A stretch of DNA of 64,000 nucleotides from Actinomycetota bacterium (GCA_947463725.1 CANHRM010000004.1:1-64000); one strand, 5' to 3'; positions 1 through 9,162 are shown, counted from the first letter of the stretch. Made by a program: numbers and translations. The notes: a model not told the origin generated them from the sequence alone.

Positions 1-66
1 AGCCATAAGACGAAACCCTATCGTTTAACTTCGGTAGACTCTGACAGGTAATAAGTGAGATTAAAT

Positions 67-140
67 GCGCCTGTAGCTCAGTCGGATAGAGCACCCGCCT
101 TCTAAGCGGGTTGTCGCAGGTTCGATTCCTGCCAGGCGCG
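67..140 (+). tRNA. tRNA-Arg (anticodon TCT)
   Basis: A full cloverleaf can be drawn. The acceptor arm GCGCCTG (67-73) pairs with CAGGCGC (133-139), followed by discriminator G140. The D arm holds AGCTCAGTCGG, the anticodon loop CTTCTAA gives TCT (reads AGA), and the T loop is GTTCGATTC-like. CCA is not encoded. Confidence 0.95.
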
Positions 141-180
141 CAATTACTTTATTGAAAGATTCCTCGAATAATTTGGAAAG

Positions 181-213
181 ACGAAGGGCCGGCACAATGT
201 GCCGGCCCTTCGT
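181..213 (-). terminator. Hairpin terminator after pstS (possibly bidirectional)
   Basis: A perfect 15-bp inverted repeat (181-195 against 199-213) with the 3-nt loop AAT is rich in GGCCGGC. It lies 28 bp past the pstS stop codon and 40 bp past tRNA-Arg, so it may stop both. There is no clean T-tract on either side, so efficiency is uncertain. Confidence 0.7.
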
Positions 214-240
214 ACACCCTAGAGGAGGTGTTTTAAGTTA

Positions 241-1410
241 TTACTTGCTTCCGATTTGAGCGATCATCTTGTCAGCAACATCTTTACCCTTGCCAGTGAT
301 TACTGCAAAGCCCAGTGGGCCGCCAACAGTAAGAGCACATGCTGGGCTCATGATGTAGTTCGCAAAAGACTTAACAGCTGCTGCTGTTGAAGCTGATGCA
401 TATGCTGTATCGAACAATAGATAAGACACGATTGAAATTGGGTATGCGCCAGCTTCAGTTGTCTTGTAGTCGAATGTGTATGTACCTTCAGCTGAACCAG
501 TCTTTGCTGCTCCTAAGAAAGCACCTACTGCGCCAGGTGTTACTGGATTAACTGCTGCGCCTGATGCATTGTAAACATTTGCAACGCGAGTTGAACCTTG
601 TGCGTAACTTGGCTCTGCGTATCCGATTGAGTCAACTGTTGATGCAACCTGAGTTGCAACACCAAGTGAACCACTGCGAGCAGTGAAACGACCTAGGTTG
701 CCAGCATCATCAACTGTTGATCCTGTTCCTTTGAATGCAGTTACGAAAGTGTCACTTGCTGTCCAACCAAGATCAGTTGTAGTTGCACCCTTTAGGTAGT
801 TAATGAAGTTAGTTGTAGTACCTGAACCATCTTGGCGGTAAACAACCTTGATTGTACGAGCAGGAAGTGTGAAGCTAATTTTGGTTGTGCGCTTTGCAAG
901 AACCTTATTTGTGCCATCAGCGTTCTTTACGATTACGCCGTTCTTAGTTACATAAGTTGTAGTTGTAACAGTGCTGTTTGCATCCTTTTTAATTGCTGGA
1001 TCATTCCACTTTGTAATCTTGCCTGAGAAAATTCCGGCAATAGTGTCAGCGCTAAGTGTAAGAGTCTTGCCATTATTACCACTTAGATTAAATAAAATTC
1101 CGATTGGGCCTGCAACGATTGGTGCGTGCTTGATAGTAGCTGGCTTAGTTGCTGATGGGAAAATACCATCTGAGAACCAGAAGTTACCTTTGCCATTGAT
1201 TGCATCTGTGCGACCTGCACCTGAACCAATTGAGCTGTACTGATATGAGTGTGTAGTTGAGTTAGCAAATCCGGCCTTGCAACCTTCAATTAATCCAGCT
1301 GGGAAAGAGGCGCCTGATCCAATTAGATCAACGGCTTGGGCTGGTGTAGCTAGAACGAACGAAAGTGAAATAACAGCAACTGCTGCCTTCACAAAACGTG
1401 CTTTCATCAT
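241..1410 (-). CDS. pstS: Phosphate ABC transporter substrate-binding protein PstS
   Basis: Exported phosphate-binding protein that hands Pi to the PstCA permease. It has a Lys/Arg-start signal peptide of about 26 residues ending in AQA. The family motifs GSGASFPAGL, SIGSGAGRTDAI (phosphate loop) and YRQDGSGTTTNFINYL are visible in order, and 389 residues is normal. The start has AAGGAG six bases upstream; the next codon is also ATG. No lipobox Cys is seen, so it may be released or held by another route. It lies last in the pst cluster, 132 bp beyond pstB, where the usual order is pstSCAB. Its own PHO-box-like repeat suggests extra transcription of the binding protein. Confidence 0.96.
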   Translation of the reverse strand: MMKARFVKAAVAVISLSFVLATPAQAVDLIGSGASFPAGLIEGCKAGFANSTTHSYQYSSIGSGAGRTDAINGKGNFWFSDGIFPSATKPATIKHAPIVAGPIGILFNLSGNNGKTLTLSADTIAGIFSGKITKWNDPAIKKDANSTVTTTTYVTKNGVIVKNADGTNKVLAKRTTKISFTLPARTIKVVYRQDGSGTTTNFINYLKGATTTDLGWTASDTFVTAFKGTGSTVDDAGNLGRFTARSGSLGVATQVASTVDSIGYAEPSYAQGSTRVANVYNASGAAVNPVTPGAVGAFLGAAKTGSAEGTYTFDYKTTEAGAYPISIVSYLLFDTAYASASTAAAVKSFANYIMSPACALTVGGPLGFAVITGKGKDVADKMIAQIGSK

Positions 1411-1511
1411 TTAGTGCTCCTTGTTTTTGGTTGGATTAATTAAAACCATTGGGTGAAAACTATTGATGCAGGCTTAACTTTGGGAGGGATTTGCGAAAAC
1501 GGCAGGTAATG

Positions 1512-1533
1512 CGAGAGTGAACAACTAGTGAAC
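1512..1533 (-). promoter_or_regulatory. PHO-box-like direct repeat upstream of pstS
   Basis: On the minus strand two contiguous 11-nt units, GTTCACTAGTT then GTTCACTCTCG, share the seven bases GTTCACT. This matches the layout of actinobacterial PhoP binding sites (11-nt direct repeats beginning GTTCACC). The site lies about 100 bp upstream of the pstS ATG, between pstB and pstS. No PhoP regulator is present in this window, so the assignment is inference. Confidence 0.6.
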
Positions 1534-1542
1534 TAAATCGGC

Positions 1543-2421
1543 TTAACCGAAACGTCCAGTGACATAGTTTTCAGTGCGCTTATCGCGAGGACGAGCGAAA
1601 ATCTCGTTAGTAGGGGCAACTTCGATCATCTGGCCGGGGCCGCCGTCTGATAAGAAGAAGGCGGTGTAGTCAGATACGCGAGCAGCTTGCTGCATATTGT
1701 GGGTAACGATGACGATCGTCATGGTTGATGAAAGCTCTTCAATGGTCTCTTCGATACGAAGTGTTGAACCTGGGTCAAGTGCTGAACATGGTTCATCCAT
1801 AAGAAGTACCTGCGGGCGAACTGCAAGTGAGCGAGCAATACAAAGACGCTGTTGCTGGCCACCTGAAAGTGAGCCACCATGAGCATTTAGACGATCTTTA
1901 ACTTCATTCCAGAGTCCAGCTTTAACTAAGCACTCTTCAAGAAGATCATCTTTATTCTCAGTTTTTAACTGAGCTAATTTCAGACCAGATAAAACATTTT
2001 CACCAATAGTCATTGATGGGAATGGGTTTGGCTTCTGAAAAACCATGCCGATTTTCAAGCGAATCTTTGTAACATCGATGCTGGGATCATAAATGTCTTT
2101 ACCATCGAGAATTACTTGGCCAGCCATTGCAGCCGTTGGAATAAATTCGTGCATACGGTTTAGCGTGCGAATAAATGTTGACTTACCGCAACCAGATGGT
2201 CCGATTAGCGCAGTTACTGTGCCGGCTGCAAAATCAAGTGAGACATCGGCAAGTGCATGGTGCTTGCCGAACCAGGCGTGCACGCCGCGAGCTTCTAGGC
2301 CGGTTCCCATAGGGTGCGAGTTTATTGCTTTGCGCTTTGAAGCGGAAGCCACTGAAGATAGCGATGAAGGTGTTGTAGTCGTTTCCATATTGTTTTTATC
2401 TCCATTATTTTCAGTAGACAT
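1543..2421 (-). CDS. pstB: Phosphate ABC transporter ATP-binding protein PstB
   Basis: ATPase that powers phosphate import. Walker [10 protein letters not shown] (residues 74-82), signature [16 protein letters not shown] and Walker [14 protein letters not shown] are intact, followed by the switch His in VTHNMQQ. The 292 residues include a Ser/Thr-rich N-terminal tail of about 40 residues not present in typical 250-residue PstB; a later start is possible. The ATG directly follows the pstA stop codon (TAAATG), so translation is probably coupled. Confidence 0.97.
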   Translation of the reverse strand: MSTENNGDKNNMETTTTPSSLSSVASASKRKAINSHPMGTGLEARGVHAWFGKHHALADVSLDFAAGTVTALIGPSGCGKSTFIRTLNRMHEFIPTAAMAGQVILDGKDIYDPSIDVTKIRLKIGMVFQKPNPFPSMTIGENVLSGLKLAQLKTENKDDLLEECLVKAGLWNEVKDRLNAHGGSLSGGQQQRLCIARSLAVRPQVLLMDEPCSALDPGSTLRIEETIEELSSTMTIVIVTHNMQQAARVSDYTAFFLSDGGPGQMIEVAPTNEIFARPRDKRTENYVTGRFG

Positions 2422-3480
2422 TTACTTACCTACCTTACGGTTACCGAGGAATCTGGCGGTTGAGAAAAGGAATAACAGAATCATTAGTAGAACCAGCAAA
2501 CCGGTCCAGGCGCGAGCTATTGACTCTGGTGTGCCTGATTTAAATGAGTTCCAAATGAAATATGGCAACGATCCCATGGGGCCATTAAACGGATCTAAAT
2601 TAAATCTATCGCCGCCGCCAGCTAGAAGAAGAATTGGAGCTGTTTCGCCAGCAATGCGAGCAACACCCAAAATTACAGCAGTTAATAAACCACTTTTAGC
2701 AGCGGGCACAACAATCATGGCAACTGTGCGCCATTGCGTACCACCTAATGCAACACCAGCTTCGCGCAAATCACTTGGAATCAAGTTGAGTACTTCTTCT
2801 GATGTACGTGCAACAGTTGGAATCATCAGAATTGCAAGTGATAACGATCCAAGGACAGCTGAGTTTTGCTTTGTGATTGGATAAAGGATTGCAGACAAGA
2901 TAAACAGTCCGGCCACAATTGATGGCACTCCTGACATTGCTTGTACTAAGAATCTAATTGGTTGGCTTAGCTTGCCTTTAATCTCAGTTAGATAGAGAGC
3001 AGTAAGAATTCCAACTGGAACACTTATCACTAATGCAATTGCGACAAGAATTAAAGTTCCGATAATGGCATGCCCGAGACCACCAACATTGGCTGGGTCA
3101 TTTGGTGAGTTAAGCGACATGTCATGCGTAAAGAGTCCTGGATAAATTCCTTTGTAACCCTTGCTAAACACTTCAAAAATTATGCTTGCAATTGGAATCA
3201 AGGTAAGAAAAGTTCCGGCTGCCACAACCGTATTTACTAAAGCATCTTTTGCAGACGCGCTACCAAATCTGCGGTATTCACGGCCGGAAGTTAGAGCTAC
3301 GAAAATGAAAACGAATGAAACAAAGAAGCCAAGTTTTCCGCTAAGACCAGTTATTTTCACAAGTAAAGTTGCCATAAATAGTGAGAAAATTAGAATAAAA
3401 CCAGTGGTTAAACGGTCCTTCATTGACGCTTGCCATGGCCGCGTTGGCTGAATGCTTTCGTAGATTTTGTTGGTGGTCAT
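2422..3480 (-). CDS. pstA: Phosphate ABC transporter permease PstA
   Basis: Inner-membrane half of the Pi channel, 352 residues with about six hydrophobic segments. The permease (EAA) loop reads EAGVALGGTQWRTVAMIVVP, the place where PstB docks. The segment PVGILTALYLTEIKGK and the ETAPILLLAG motif are typical of PstA. It overlaps pstC by 4 bp (ATGA) and abuts pstB, so the three form one transcript. Confidence 0.96.
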   Translation of the reverse strand: MTTNKIYESIQPTRPWQASMKDRLTTGFILIFSLFMATLLVKITGLSGKLGFFVSFVFIFVALTSGREYRRFGSASAKDALVNTVVAAGTFLTLIPIASIIFEVFSKGYKGIYPGLFTHDMSLNSPNDPANVGGLGHAIIGTLILVAIALVISVPVGILTALYLTEIKGKLSQPIRFLVQAMSGVPSIVAGLFILSAILYPITKQNSAVLGSLSLAILMIPTVARTSEEVLNLIPSDLREAGVALGGTQWRTVAMIVVPAAKSGLLTAVILGVARIAGETAPILLLAGGGDRFNLDPFNGPMGSLPYFIWNSFKSGTPESIARAWTGLLVLLMILLFLFSTARFLGNRKVGK

Positions 3481-4466
3481 TTGCCCTTACCGCCAAATCG
3501 TCGAACTAATTGATCTGATGCGAAGTTGACTATCAAAGTTAAAATAAAGAGAACTAGGCCCGCGGCCATTAAGCCTTTTATCTCATAGGCGCTGGCTTCG
3601 CCGAACTTAGTCAGAATCAGTGATGCCACGTTTCCGCCAACACCAAAAAGAATTTTCCAGTTGATCGCAAAAACAAGATTTAGAACCGTATAAACCGCAA
3701 CAGTTTCGCCCATCGCGCGACCTAAACCAAGCATTGCGCCACCAATAACGCCATTGCGGCCATGAGGAATTACAACCGCTTTAATCATTGCCCAACGAGT
3801 AGCACCTAATGCATATGCTGCCTGGATTCGATCAAGTGGTGCTTGTGAAAATATTTCGCGTGAGATTGAAGTGATAATTGGAATAATCATAATTGCCAGA
3901 ATTAGCGAGGCAATAAATGGTGAACCCTCAAAGTATCGATCTTTATTTGCAAAAGCTGGAATAAACCCTAAGTAATGATTAATCAACTTAGCCCAGTAAA
4001 CGCCACTTGGCATCAGAATAAAATATGCCCAGATTCCAAAGAGGATAGAAGGAAAGGCAGCCATTAAATCAATGATCGTAACCATTGATTTCTTAATCCA
4101 ATGTGGAGCATAAAATGTTAAATAGAGAGCAGTTGCAACAGAGACCGGAACTGCAATAAGCACGGCGATAAATGAGCAAAGAATGGTTCCGATCAGCATT
4201 GCTGATAAACCAAATTCGCTACTAATTACATTGCCTGCTTCGTCGTATGCAATATCCCAACTAGATGTTGTAATGAAGTCAAAGCCTTGTGACTTTATGA
4301 TGTCAAAGCCTTGATATAAAAGGAATCCAAAAATTAGACCTAAAATTATTAGTGAACTTAGACCGCCACCGGTTACAACACCACGAAAAACCTTGTCCGA
4401 GAACCGCGGCTTGGTCGTGATTACCCGCTTCTCCGGGATCACATAGGTGGTTTCGGTGGTCGACAT
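3477..4466 (-). CDS. pstC: Phosphate ABC transporter permease PstC
   Basis: Partner permease of PstA, about 329 residues, with hydrophobic segments beginning near residue 30. The EAA loop AAYALGATRWAMIKAVVIPH and the GRAMGETVAVYTVLN motif are typical. The reading frame stays open to 4577, but I chose the ATG at 4466 (MSTTETTY). The longer version would begin with 37 non-membrane residues, overlap the orn start codon and run through the PHO-box repeats. This is the first gene of the pst transcript and is divergent from orn. Confidence 0.93.
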   Translation of the reverse strand: MSTTETTYVIPEKRVITTKPRFSDKVFRGVVTGGGLSSLIILGLIFGFLLYQGFDIIKSQGFDFITTSSWDIAYDEAGNVISSEFGLSAMLIGTILCSFIAVLIAVPVSVATALYLTFYAPHWIKKSMVTIIDLMAAFPSILFGIWAYFILMPSGVYWAKLINHYLGFIPAFANKDRYFEGSPFIASLILAIMIIPIITSISREIFSQAPLDRIQAAYALGATRWAMIKAVVIPHGRNGVIGGAMLGLGRAMGETVAVYTVLNLVFAINWKILFGVGGNVASLILTKFGEASAYEIKGLMAAGLVLFILTLIVNFASDQLVRRFGGKGK

Positions 4467-4506
4467 GTGCTGAATCTTGCTATTAAGCAGGTTCAAGCAG
4501 GCAGAT

Positions 4507-4539
4507 CGAAGGTGAACACAAGATGAACGAAAGGTGAAA
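4507..4539 (-). promoter_or_regulatory. Triple 11-nt PHO box upstream of pstC
   Basis: Minus-strand reading gives three head-to-tail 11-nt units: TTTCACCTTTC, GTTCATCTTGT, GTTCACCTTCG. All fit the PhoP direct-repeat consensus GTTCACC with 11-nt periodicity seen in actinobacteria. The array ends about 40 bp before the pstC ATG and lies between pstC and the divergent orn gene. Confidence 0.75.
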
Positions 4540-4576
4540 TTACCGCTTGTCCCCTGCCCGCCCTTAAGGTTGCCCA

Positions 4577-5179
4577 ATGGCTAACGAACAACCAAATCTG
4601 ATCTGGATCGACTGCGAAATGACCGGTCTTGATCTAGAAAAAGATGTCCTGGTCGAGATCGCAGTATTAGTAACCGACTCTGAACTAAATGTAATAGGTG
4701 AAGGCATTGATTTAGTCATTGCCGCCACCCCAGAACAGCTCGATGGCATGAATGAATTCGTTACGCAGATGCATACCAACTCAGGACTAATCACCGAGAT
4801 TGCAAATGGCATCTCAGTTTCAGCGGCCGAAGATGCAATTATCAAGTATCTCGAATCTGCCAGCACTGTTGCCGGCAAGTCTCCGTTGGCGGGCAATTCA
4901 GTTAGCGTTGATCGCTCCTTTATCGCTCGCGATATGCCTCGCCTTAATGACTATCTGCACTATCGCACCATCGATGTTTCATCGGTTAAAGAACTTGCCC
5001 GCCGCTGGAATGCCAAGGTCTATTTCAACTCCCCTGCCAAGACTGGCAACCATCGTGCCCTTGGCGATATTCAAGATTCCATCGCAGAACTAGCTCACTA
5101 TCGCGCGAACTTCCTGGTGGCCGGGGCGTCACTGCCCGCAAATCAGGCACAAGATGGCGAAGCCAGTACAAGTAATTAA
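4577..5179 (+). CDS. orn: Oligoribonuclease
   Basis: DEDDh 3'-5' exoribonuclease that degrades 2-5 nt RNAs (and pGpG) to mononucleotides. Exo I holds D12 and E14 in WIDCEMTGLD, Exo II has the YRTIDVSS region, and Exo III carries the catalytic His and Asp in NHRALGDIQDSI. At 200 residues it has a normal core plus a short Ala/Gln-rich tail. Transcribed away from pstC and followed after 20 bp by tRNA-His. Confidence 0.97.
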   Translation: MANEQPNLIWIDCEMTGLDLEKDVLVEIAVLVTDSELNVIGEGIDLVIAATPEQLDGMNEFVTQMHTNSGLITEIANGISVSAAEDAIIKYLESASTVAGKSPLAGNSVSVDRSFIARDMPRLNDYLHYRTIDVSSVKELARRWNAKVYFNSPAKTGNHRALGDIQDSIAELAHYRANFLVAGASLPANQAQDGEASTSN

Positions 5180-5201
5180 CAGGTAGAATTTCCCTCACAT
5201 G

Positions 5202-5277
5202 GTGGGCGTAGCTCAGCTGGTAGAGCACTCGGTTGTGGTCCGAGATGTCGCGGGTTCGAGCCCCGTCGCTCACCCCA
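5202..5277 (+). tRNA. tRNA-His (anticodon GTG)
   Basis: Acceptor GTGGGCG (5202-5208) pairs with CGCTCAC (5267-5273) with one G-T wobble. The discriminator is C5274 and CCA is encoded at 5275-5277. G5201 supplies the extra G-1 that pairs with C73, diagnostic of tRNA-His. The anticodon loop TTGTGGT gives GTG. It is the only tRNA in the window with encoded CCA. Confidence 0.95.
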
Positions 5278-5289
5278 CTATTTCCTTAT

Positions 5290-5307
5290 AGTTGAGAACT
5301 CTCAACT
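5290..5307. repeat. Perfect 7-4-7 hairpin after tRNA-His
   Basis: AGTTGAG, loop AACT, CTCAACT forms a perfect short hairpin between tRNA-His and ppa. No T-tract follows, so it could be a weak terminator, a processing stop, or chance. Confidence 0.4.
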
Positions 5308-5346
5308 CTTCGGGCTCCTAACGACTAGAGAAAGCTGGATGAATAA

Positions 5347-5835
5347 ATGATCTTCGATGTCATCATTGAAATTCCAGCAGGCAGCCGTAACAAATACGAA
5401 GTCGACCACATCACTGGTGAGATCCGCTTAGATCGCATGCTCTTCACATCGACTCGTTATCCATATGACTATGGCTTTGTTAAGAACACTTTGTCACTCG
5501 ATGGCGATCCACTTGATGCACTAGTAATGCTTGATGAACCAACTTTTCCGGGCTGTGTAGTTTCAGTTCGCGCAATCGGAATGTTTAATATGACTGATGA
5601 AGCAGGCGGCGACGATAAGTTGTTATGTGTTGCAGCTGGCGATATTCGCAAAGCGTCATTGCAGGACATTAAAGATGTGCCTGAATTCGAGCTTTCAGAA
5701 ATCCAACATTTCTTCGAGGTCTATAAAGCCCTCGAACCAGGCAAGAGCGTTACTGGTGGAAACTGGGTCAATCATGGTGAAGCCCAAGCCGAAATTGAAC
5801 GCTCACGCCAACGTTTTGACGCAACTACTCATTAA
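5347..5835 (+). CDS. ppa: Inorganic pyrophosphatase (family I)
   Basis: Soluble enzyme that hydrolyses PPi to two Pi and drives biosynthetic reactions. Family I hallmarks are present: [14 protein letters not shown] at the substrate site, YPYDYGFV, and the metal-binding motif [10 protein letters not shown]. The length of 162 residues is normal for a bacterial hexameric enzyme. It stands as a single gene between tRNA-His and amt; the upstream Shine-Dalgarno is weak. Confidence 0.97.
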   Translation: MIFDVIIEIPAGSRNKYEVDHITGEIRLDRMLFTSTRYPYDYGFVKNTLSLDGDPLDALVMLDEPTFPGCVVSVRAIGMFNMTDEAGGDDKLLCVAAGDIRKASLQDIKDVPEFELSEIQHFFEVYKALEPGKSVTGGNWVNHGEAQAEIERSRQRFDATTH

Positions 5836-5837
5836 TT

Positions 5838-5869
5838 AACTGCTCAAGTCACGCTGTTATTTAGCAGTT
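5838..5869 (+). terminator. Weak hairpin after ppa
   Basis: AACTGCT (5838-5844) and AGCAGTT (5863-5869) can pair across an 18-nt loop, followed by a short T-containing stretch. It sits in the ppa-amt gap and may be a weak terminator. Confidence 0.35.
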
Positions 5870-5927
5870 TTGCCTTTAGTATTCCTCTTTGTAAATAGGC
5901 GCAGCCTTGGACTTGGAGAGGTCTTAA

Positions 5928-7190
5928 GTGATTAATAGCGGAGACACAGCTTGGGTGCTAATTAGCGCCGCACTAGTACTTTTCATGACTCCTGGTCTAG
6001 CAATATTTTATGCTGGCATGGTTCGCGCAAAAAGTGCGCTTAACATGATGATGATGTCATTTTCAGCAATCGGTATCACCACCATGATCTGGGTTCTCTA
6101 TGGCTATTCATTAGCTTTTGGAAAATCACAAGGTGGACTTATCGGAAACCTTGATCATCTTGGTTTAGCTAACACGTTAGATCAATTCTCTGGCGCTGAG
6201 GGTCATCAAATTCCGGCCCTAGCTTTTGCAATGTTCCAATTAACTTTTGCGATTATCACTGTGGCACTTCTCTCTGGCGCTATTGCAGATCGCGCGAAAT
6301 TTAGTGCTTGGCTTATTTTTGTCGGTGTCTGGATAACTTTGGTTTATCTACCTATTGCGCATTGGGCATTTGCCAGCCAAGGCGGCACAGGTGGTTGGAT
6401 CATCGACAAATTAGGCGCACTTGATTTCGCAGGTGGCACAGTTGTTGAAATTAATTCTGGTGCAGCAGCACTTGCTCTGGCACTTGTTCTTGGAAAGCGC
6501 GAAGGTTTTAAAACCGAAAGCATGCGCCCACACAACATGCCACTAGTACTTCTTGGTGCCGGCATGCTTTGGTTTGGTTGGTTTGGCTTTAACGCAGGTA
6601 GCGCTTTGTCTGCCGGCTCTTTGGCCGCAACAGCCATGATCAATACCCAAATTTGCACAGCAGCAGCTGCGATGTCATGGGTATTGCTAGAGCGATTCCG
6701 CGATGGCAAAGCAACCACACTTGGTATCGCATCCGGTGCTATCGCAGGAGCCGTAGCAATCACACCTGCTTGCGGATATGTAAATCCACTTGGTGCATTA
6801 GTAATCGGATTAATTGCTGGCGCACTTTCGGCATTTGCGGTCTCTCGTAAATATAAGTGGGGCTATGACGATTCACTAGATGTTGTTGGAGTTCACGGTA
6901 TTGGTGGATTACTAGGAATGCTCGCAATTGGTTTCCTAGCAACTACAACTGCAAACTCAGCCGGTGGTTTGGGACTTCTAAATGGTGGCAGCACGGATCT
7001 GCTGGGCAAGCAATCAATTGCGATTCTGGCCACAGCAGCTTTCTCGTTTACCGCCACCTGGCTAATCGCCACACTAATTTCAAAGACCATCGGATTCCGC
7101 GCCAAGCGCGAGGATGAATTAACTGGTCTTGATACGGTTTATCACGCCGAGTCTGCCTACGATATTTCTGGAAATGCTAACCGTTATTAA
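5928..7190 (+). CDS. amt: Ammonium transporter Amt
   Basis: Membrane channel for NH4+/NH3 uptake, 420 residues with about eleven hydrophobic segments. Amt signatures include FMTPGLAIFYAGMVRAK near the N-terminus, the central DFAGGTVVEINSGAAAL motif and FNAGSALSAG. A conserved pore His is in DVVGVHGIGGLLG. The GTG start is preceded by GGAGAGG. A PII gene follows after 60 bp, the classic amt-glnB pairing in which PII blocks the channel when nitrogen is ample. Confidence 0.97.
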   Translation: MINSGDTAWVLISAALVLFMTPGLAIFYAGMVRAKSALNMMMMSFSAIGITTMIWVLYGYSLAFGKSQGGLIGNLDHLGLANTLDQFSGAEGHQIPALAFAMFQLTFAIITVALLSGAIADRAKFSAWLIFVGVWITLVYLPIAHWAFASQGGTGGWIIDKLGALDFAGGTVVEINSGAAALALALVLGKREGFKTESMRPHNMPLVLLGAGMLWFGWFGFNAGSALSAGSLAATAMINTQICTAAAAMSWVLLERFRDGKATTLGIASGAIAGAVAITPACGYVNPLGALVIGLIAGALSAFAVSRKYKWGYDDSLDVVGVHGIGGLLGMLAIGFLATTTANSAGGLGLLNGGSTDLLGKQSIAILATAAFSFTATWLIATLISKTIGFRAKREDELTGLDTVYHAESAYDISGNANRY

Positions 7191-7247
7191 CGTGATACCT
7201 ACTAGAATCAATCCATCCTCAAACTCAACGACGAGAAGAGAAAGTAA

Positions 7248-7589
<342 letters not shown>

Positions 7590-7687
7590 AGTTCAATTAA
7601 GCGCTAATTCGCCACTATTCGTGGATTTCCAAGGTAGACCATTTCGCTGATAGGGTCTGCCAATCGTTAAAGGGTTTGCCCTTTCTC

Positions 7688-7760
7688 GGGTTGTTAGCTC
7701 AGTTGGTAGAGCAGGTGACTCTTAATCACCGGGTCGGGGGTTCGAGTCCCTCACAACCCA
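7688..7760 (+). tRNA. tRNA-Lys (anticodon CTT)
   Basis: Acceptor GGGTTGT (7688-7694) pairs with ACAACCC (7753-7759), discriminator A7760. Anticodon loop CTCTTAA gives CTT. The 3' half, with four flanking bases, is duplicated at 9163-9209, so this gene appears to be the attachment site of an inserted segment. Confidence 0.96.
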
Positions 7761-7764
7761 CTTA
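7718..7764 (+). repeat. Direct repeat copy 1 (putative att site in tRNA-Lys)
   Basis: These 47 bases, from the anticodon stem-loop to four bases past the tRNA, recur exactly at 9163-9209. A tRNA 3'-end duplication is the usual scar of tyrosine-recombinase integration. Confidence 0.85.
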
Positions 7765-7848
7765 GTAAGTGAATCCGAGTTCTGTGTCCAGTTTTACTTT
7801 ATTTCCGGCAGCGAGATTCAATTTTCAAAGCAGAAGCGAAATTAATGC

Positions 7849-9018
7849 TTACTTCCATTCCGTAAATCTAATAGAAACTCCACCTGAAAAAGGATCAGCA
7901 AGTGAGTTCTCATTATCAAATTCTCTTCTATATTGAACCGACACCTTGCCTGCTAGCTTGGTATTTGAAGTGAAACCAATTGATGGCGAAAGATTTCCAT
8001 CTAGCAAGCGAAGAATTTTATTAATACCTGCACTCGAAACTTTCATAGTCTTTAACGCACACTCTAAATCAGCCATGTTAGCTCCCTGAGGAAAATAATC
8101 ATCACTATATTTTCCAAAATGTTCAAAATCTAAAACATAGTCTCCATTAACACTCCATAAAGTAATTGGGAGTGGCATAAAGTCTTTCTTCTTGTACAAC
8201 TTGCATTGTGAATAGGCTTTGTAAGTCAGAAAATTAGCCGCAGGATTGGAATATCCCGTAGGACATTTTGGAGGATCACCGGTGACCTTCTTCGAGACTT
8301 TGCCTTTTAAGCAAGTAATTGTCATTTTAATATTCTTTTGTGAATTTTGAAATTCAGCTTTATCGGCGGCAGCTTTATCGGCGGCAGCCTTATCGGCGGC
8401 AGCCTTATCGGCGGCAGACTTATCGGCGGCAGCCTTATCGGCGGCAGCCTTATCGGCGGCAGCCTTATCTAAAACTGCTTGTCTGCCTGGTGGGCAAGTG
8501 GGTGGAATCGGAAGACTCTCTAATACTCCATAAATATCCTTATGAACTCCGCATCGAATTATTTTTGTCAATTTCGGATTATCCGCAAATGCATTTTTTC
8601 CAACGAATTTAACTGAATCGGGTACGTCAACAATAGTTAATTGATTTCCCAAAAATGCGTTTGATCTTATTTCTGTAAGCCCATTCCCGAAAATTACCGA
8701 AGTTAACTTCGAATTTCTAAATGCGCTACTGTCTATTAAAGTTACTGAATCTGGAATAATTATGGAATTAAGATTTGTATTCATGAATGTCATCTGGTCT
8801 ACTATCTTGACGCTTGAATCCAAAATTAGGTCACCACTACAGTAGTATCCATGCCAAGCAAGTCCCCTTGGTTGTAGTACTTCATATTTTGCGGTTCCGC
8901 CACACGGAAATAAATCATCCGCACTAGCTTGTGACACTCCAGTACCAGTTAGCACTAGAGAACATAAAAGGGTGACTCTAAAGGCAAAAGTTTTCTGGCT
9001 CCAGATTTGGAATTTCAT
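7849..9018 (-). CDS. Secreted BspA-like leucine-rich-repeat protein with AAADK repeat region
   Basis: Predicted exported protein, 389 residues, function unknown. A signal peptide ends near residue 33. Residues about 70-155 hold four BspA-type (LRR_5) repeats with the phrase IPDSVTLIDSSAFRNS and variants; these usually mediate surface or protein contacts. An Ala/Asp/Lys segment of seven or more AAADK units follows, then a Cys-pair module (ITC.KGK..KKVT ... P.CP.GY) and a C-terminal domain of about 120 residues that I do not recognise. It is the only gene between the two tRNA-Lys att-like repeats, so it was probably acquired. A gene at 17197-18291 has the same AAADK stretch and Cys module. Confidence 0.85.
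   Translation of the reverse strand: MKFQIWSQKTFAFRVTLLCSLVLTGTGVSQASADDLFPCGGTAKYEVLQPRGLAWHGYYCSGDLILDSSVKIVDQMTFMNTNLNSIIIPDSVTLIDSSAFRNSKLTSVIFGNGLTEIRSNAFLGNQLTIVDVPDSVKFVGKNAFADNPKLTKIIRCGVHKDIYGVLESLPIPPTCPPGRQAVLDKAAADKAAADKAAADKSAADKAAADKAAADKAAADKAEFQNSQKNIKMTITCLKGKVSKKVTGDPPKCPTGYSNPAANFLTYKAYSQCKLYKKKDFMPLPITLWSVNGDYVLDFEHFGKYSDDYFPQGANMADLECALKTMKVSSAGINKILRLLDGNLSPSIGFTSNTKLAGKVSVQYRREFDNENSLADPFSGGVSIRFTEWK
8356..8470. repeat. 15-bp tandem repeat coding AAADK
   Basis: Seven copies of a 15-bp unit, TATCGGCGGCAGCCT with small variants, start at 8361, 8376, 8391, 8406, 8421, 8436 and 8451. In the minus-strand gene each unit codes Ala-Ala-Ala/Ser-Asp-Lys. Unit length is a multiple of three, so slippage changes length without a frameshift. 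Confidence 0.9.
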
Positions 9019-9162
9019 GTTCTAAATATAACTAATTTGCCTAACAACTCCCTAACAGGAGCCAGAAATGTCCAGCAATAATCAGGAACCCAAAAGCACA
9101 AATCACGCTCAAATCGTTTCAACTAGATTAATACAGAAACGCACAGACACTCAATGAGTCTC

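Noticed and set aside
4467-4577. N-terminal extension of pstC by 37 codons
   Set aside because: It would cross the PHO-box repeats and the orn start, and the residues look unlike any permease; the ATG at 4466 is better.
8356-8470. CRISPR-like short repeats
   Set aside because: Units are contiguous with no spacers and lie in a coding frame.
8340-8612. Plus-strand frame with a YRRQP repeat
   Set aside because: It is only the complement of the AAADK-coding repeat in the real minus-strand gene.
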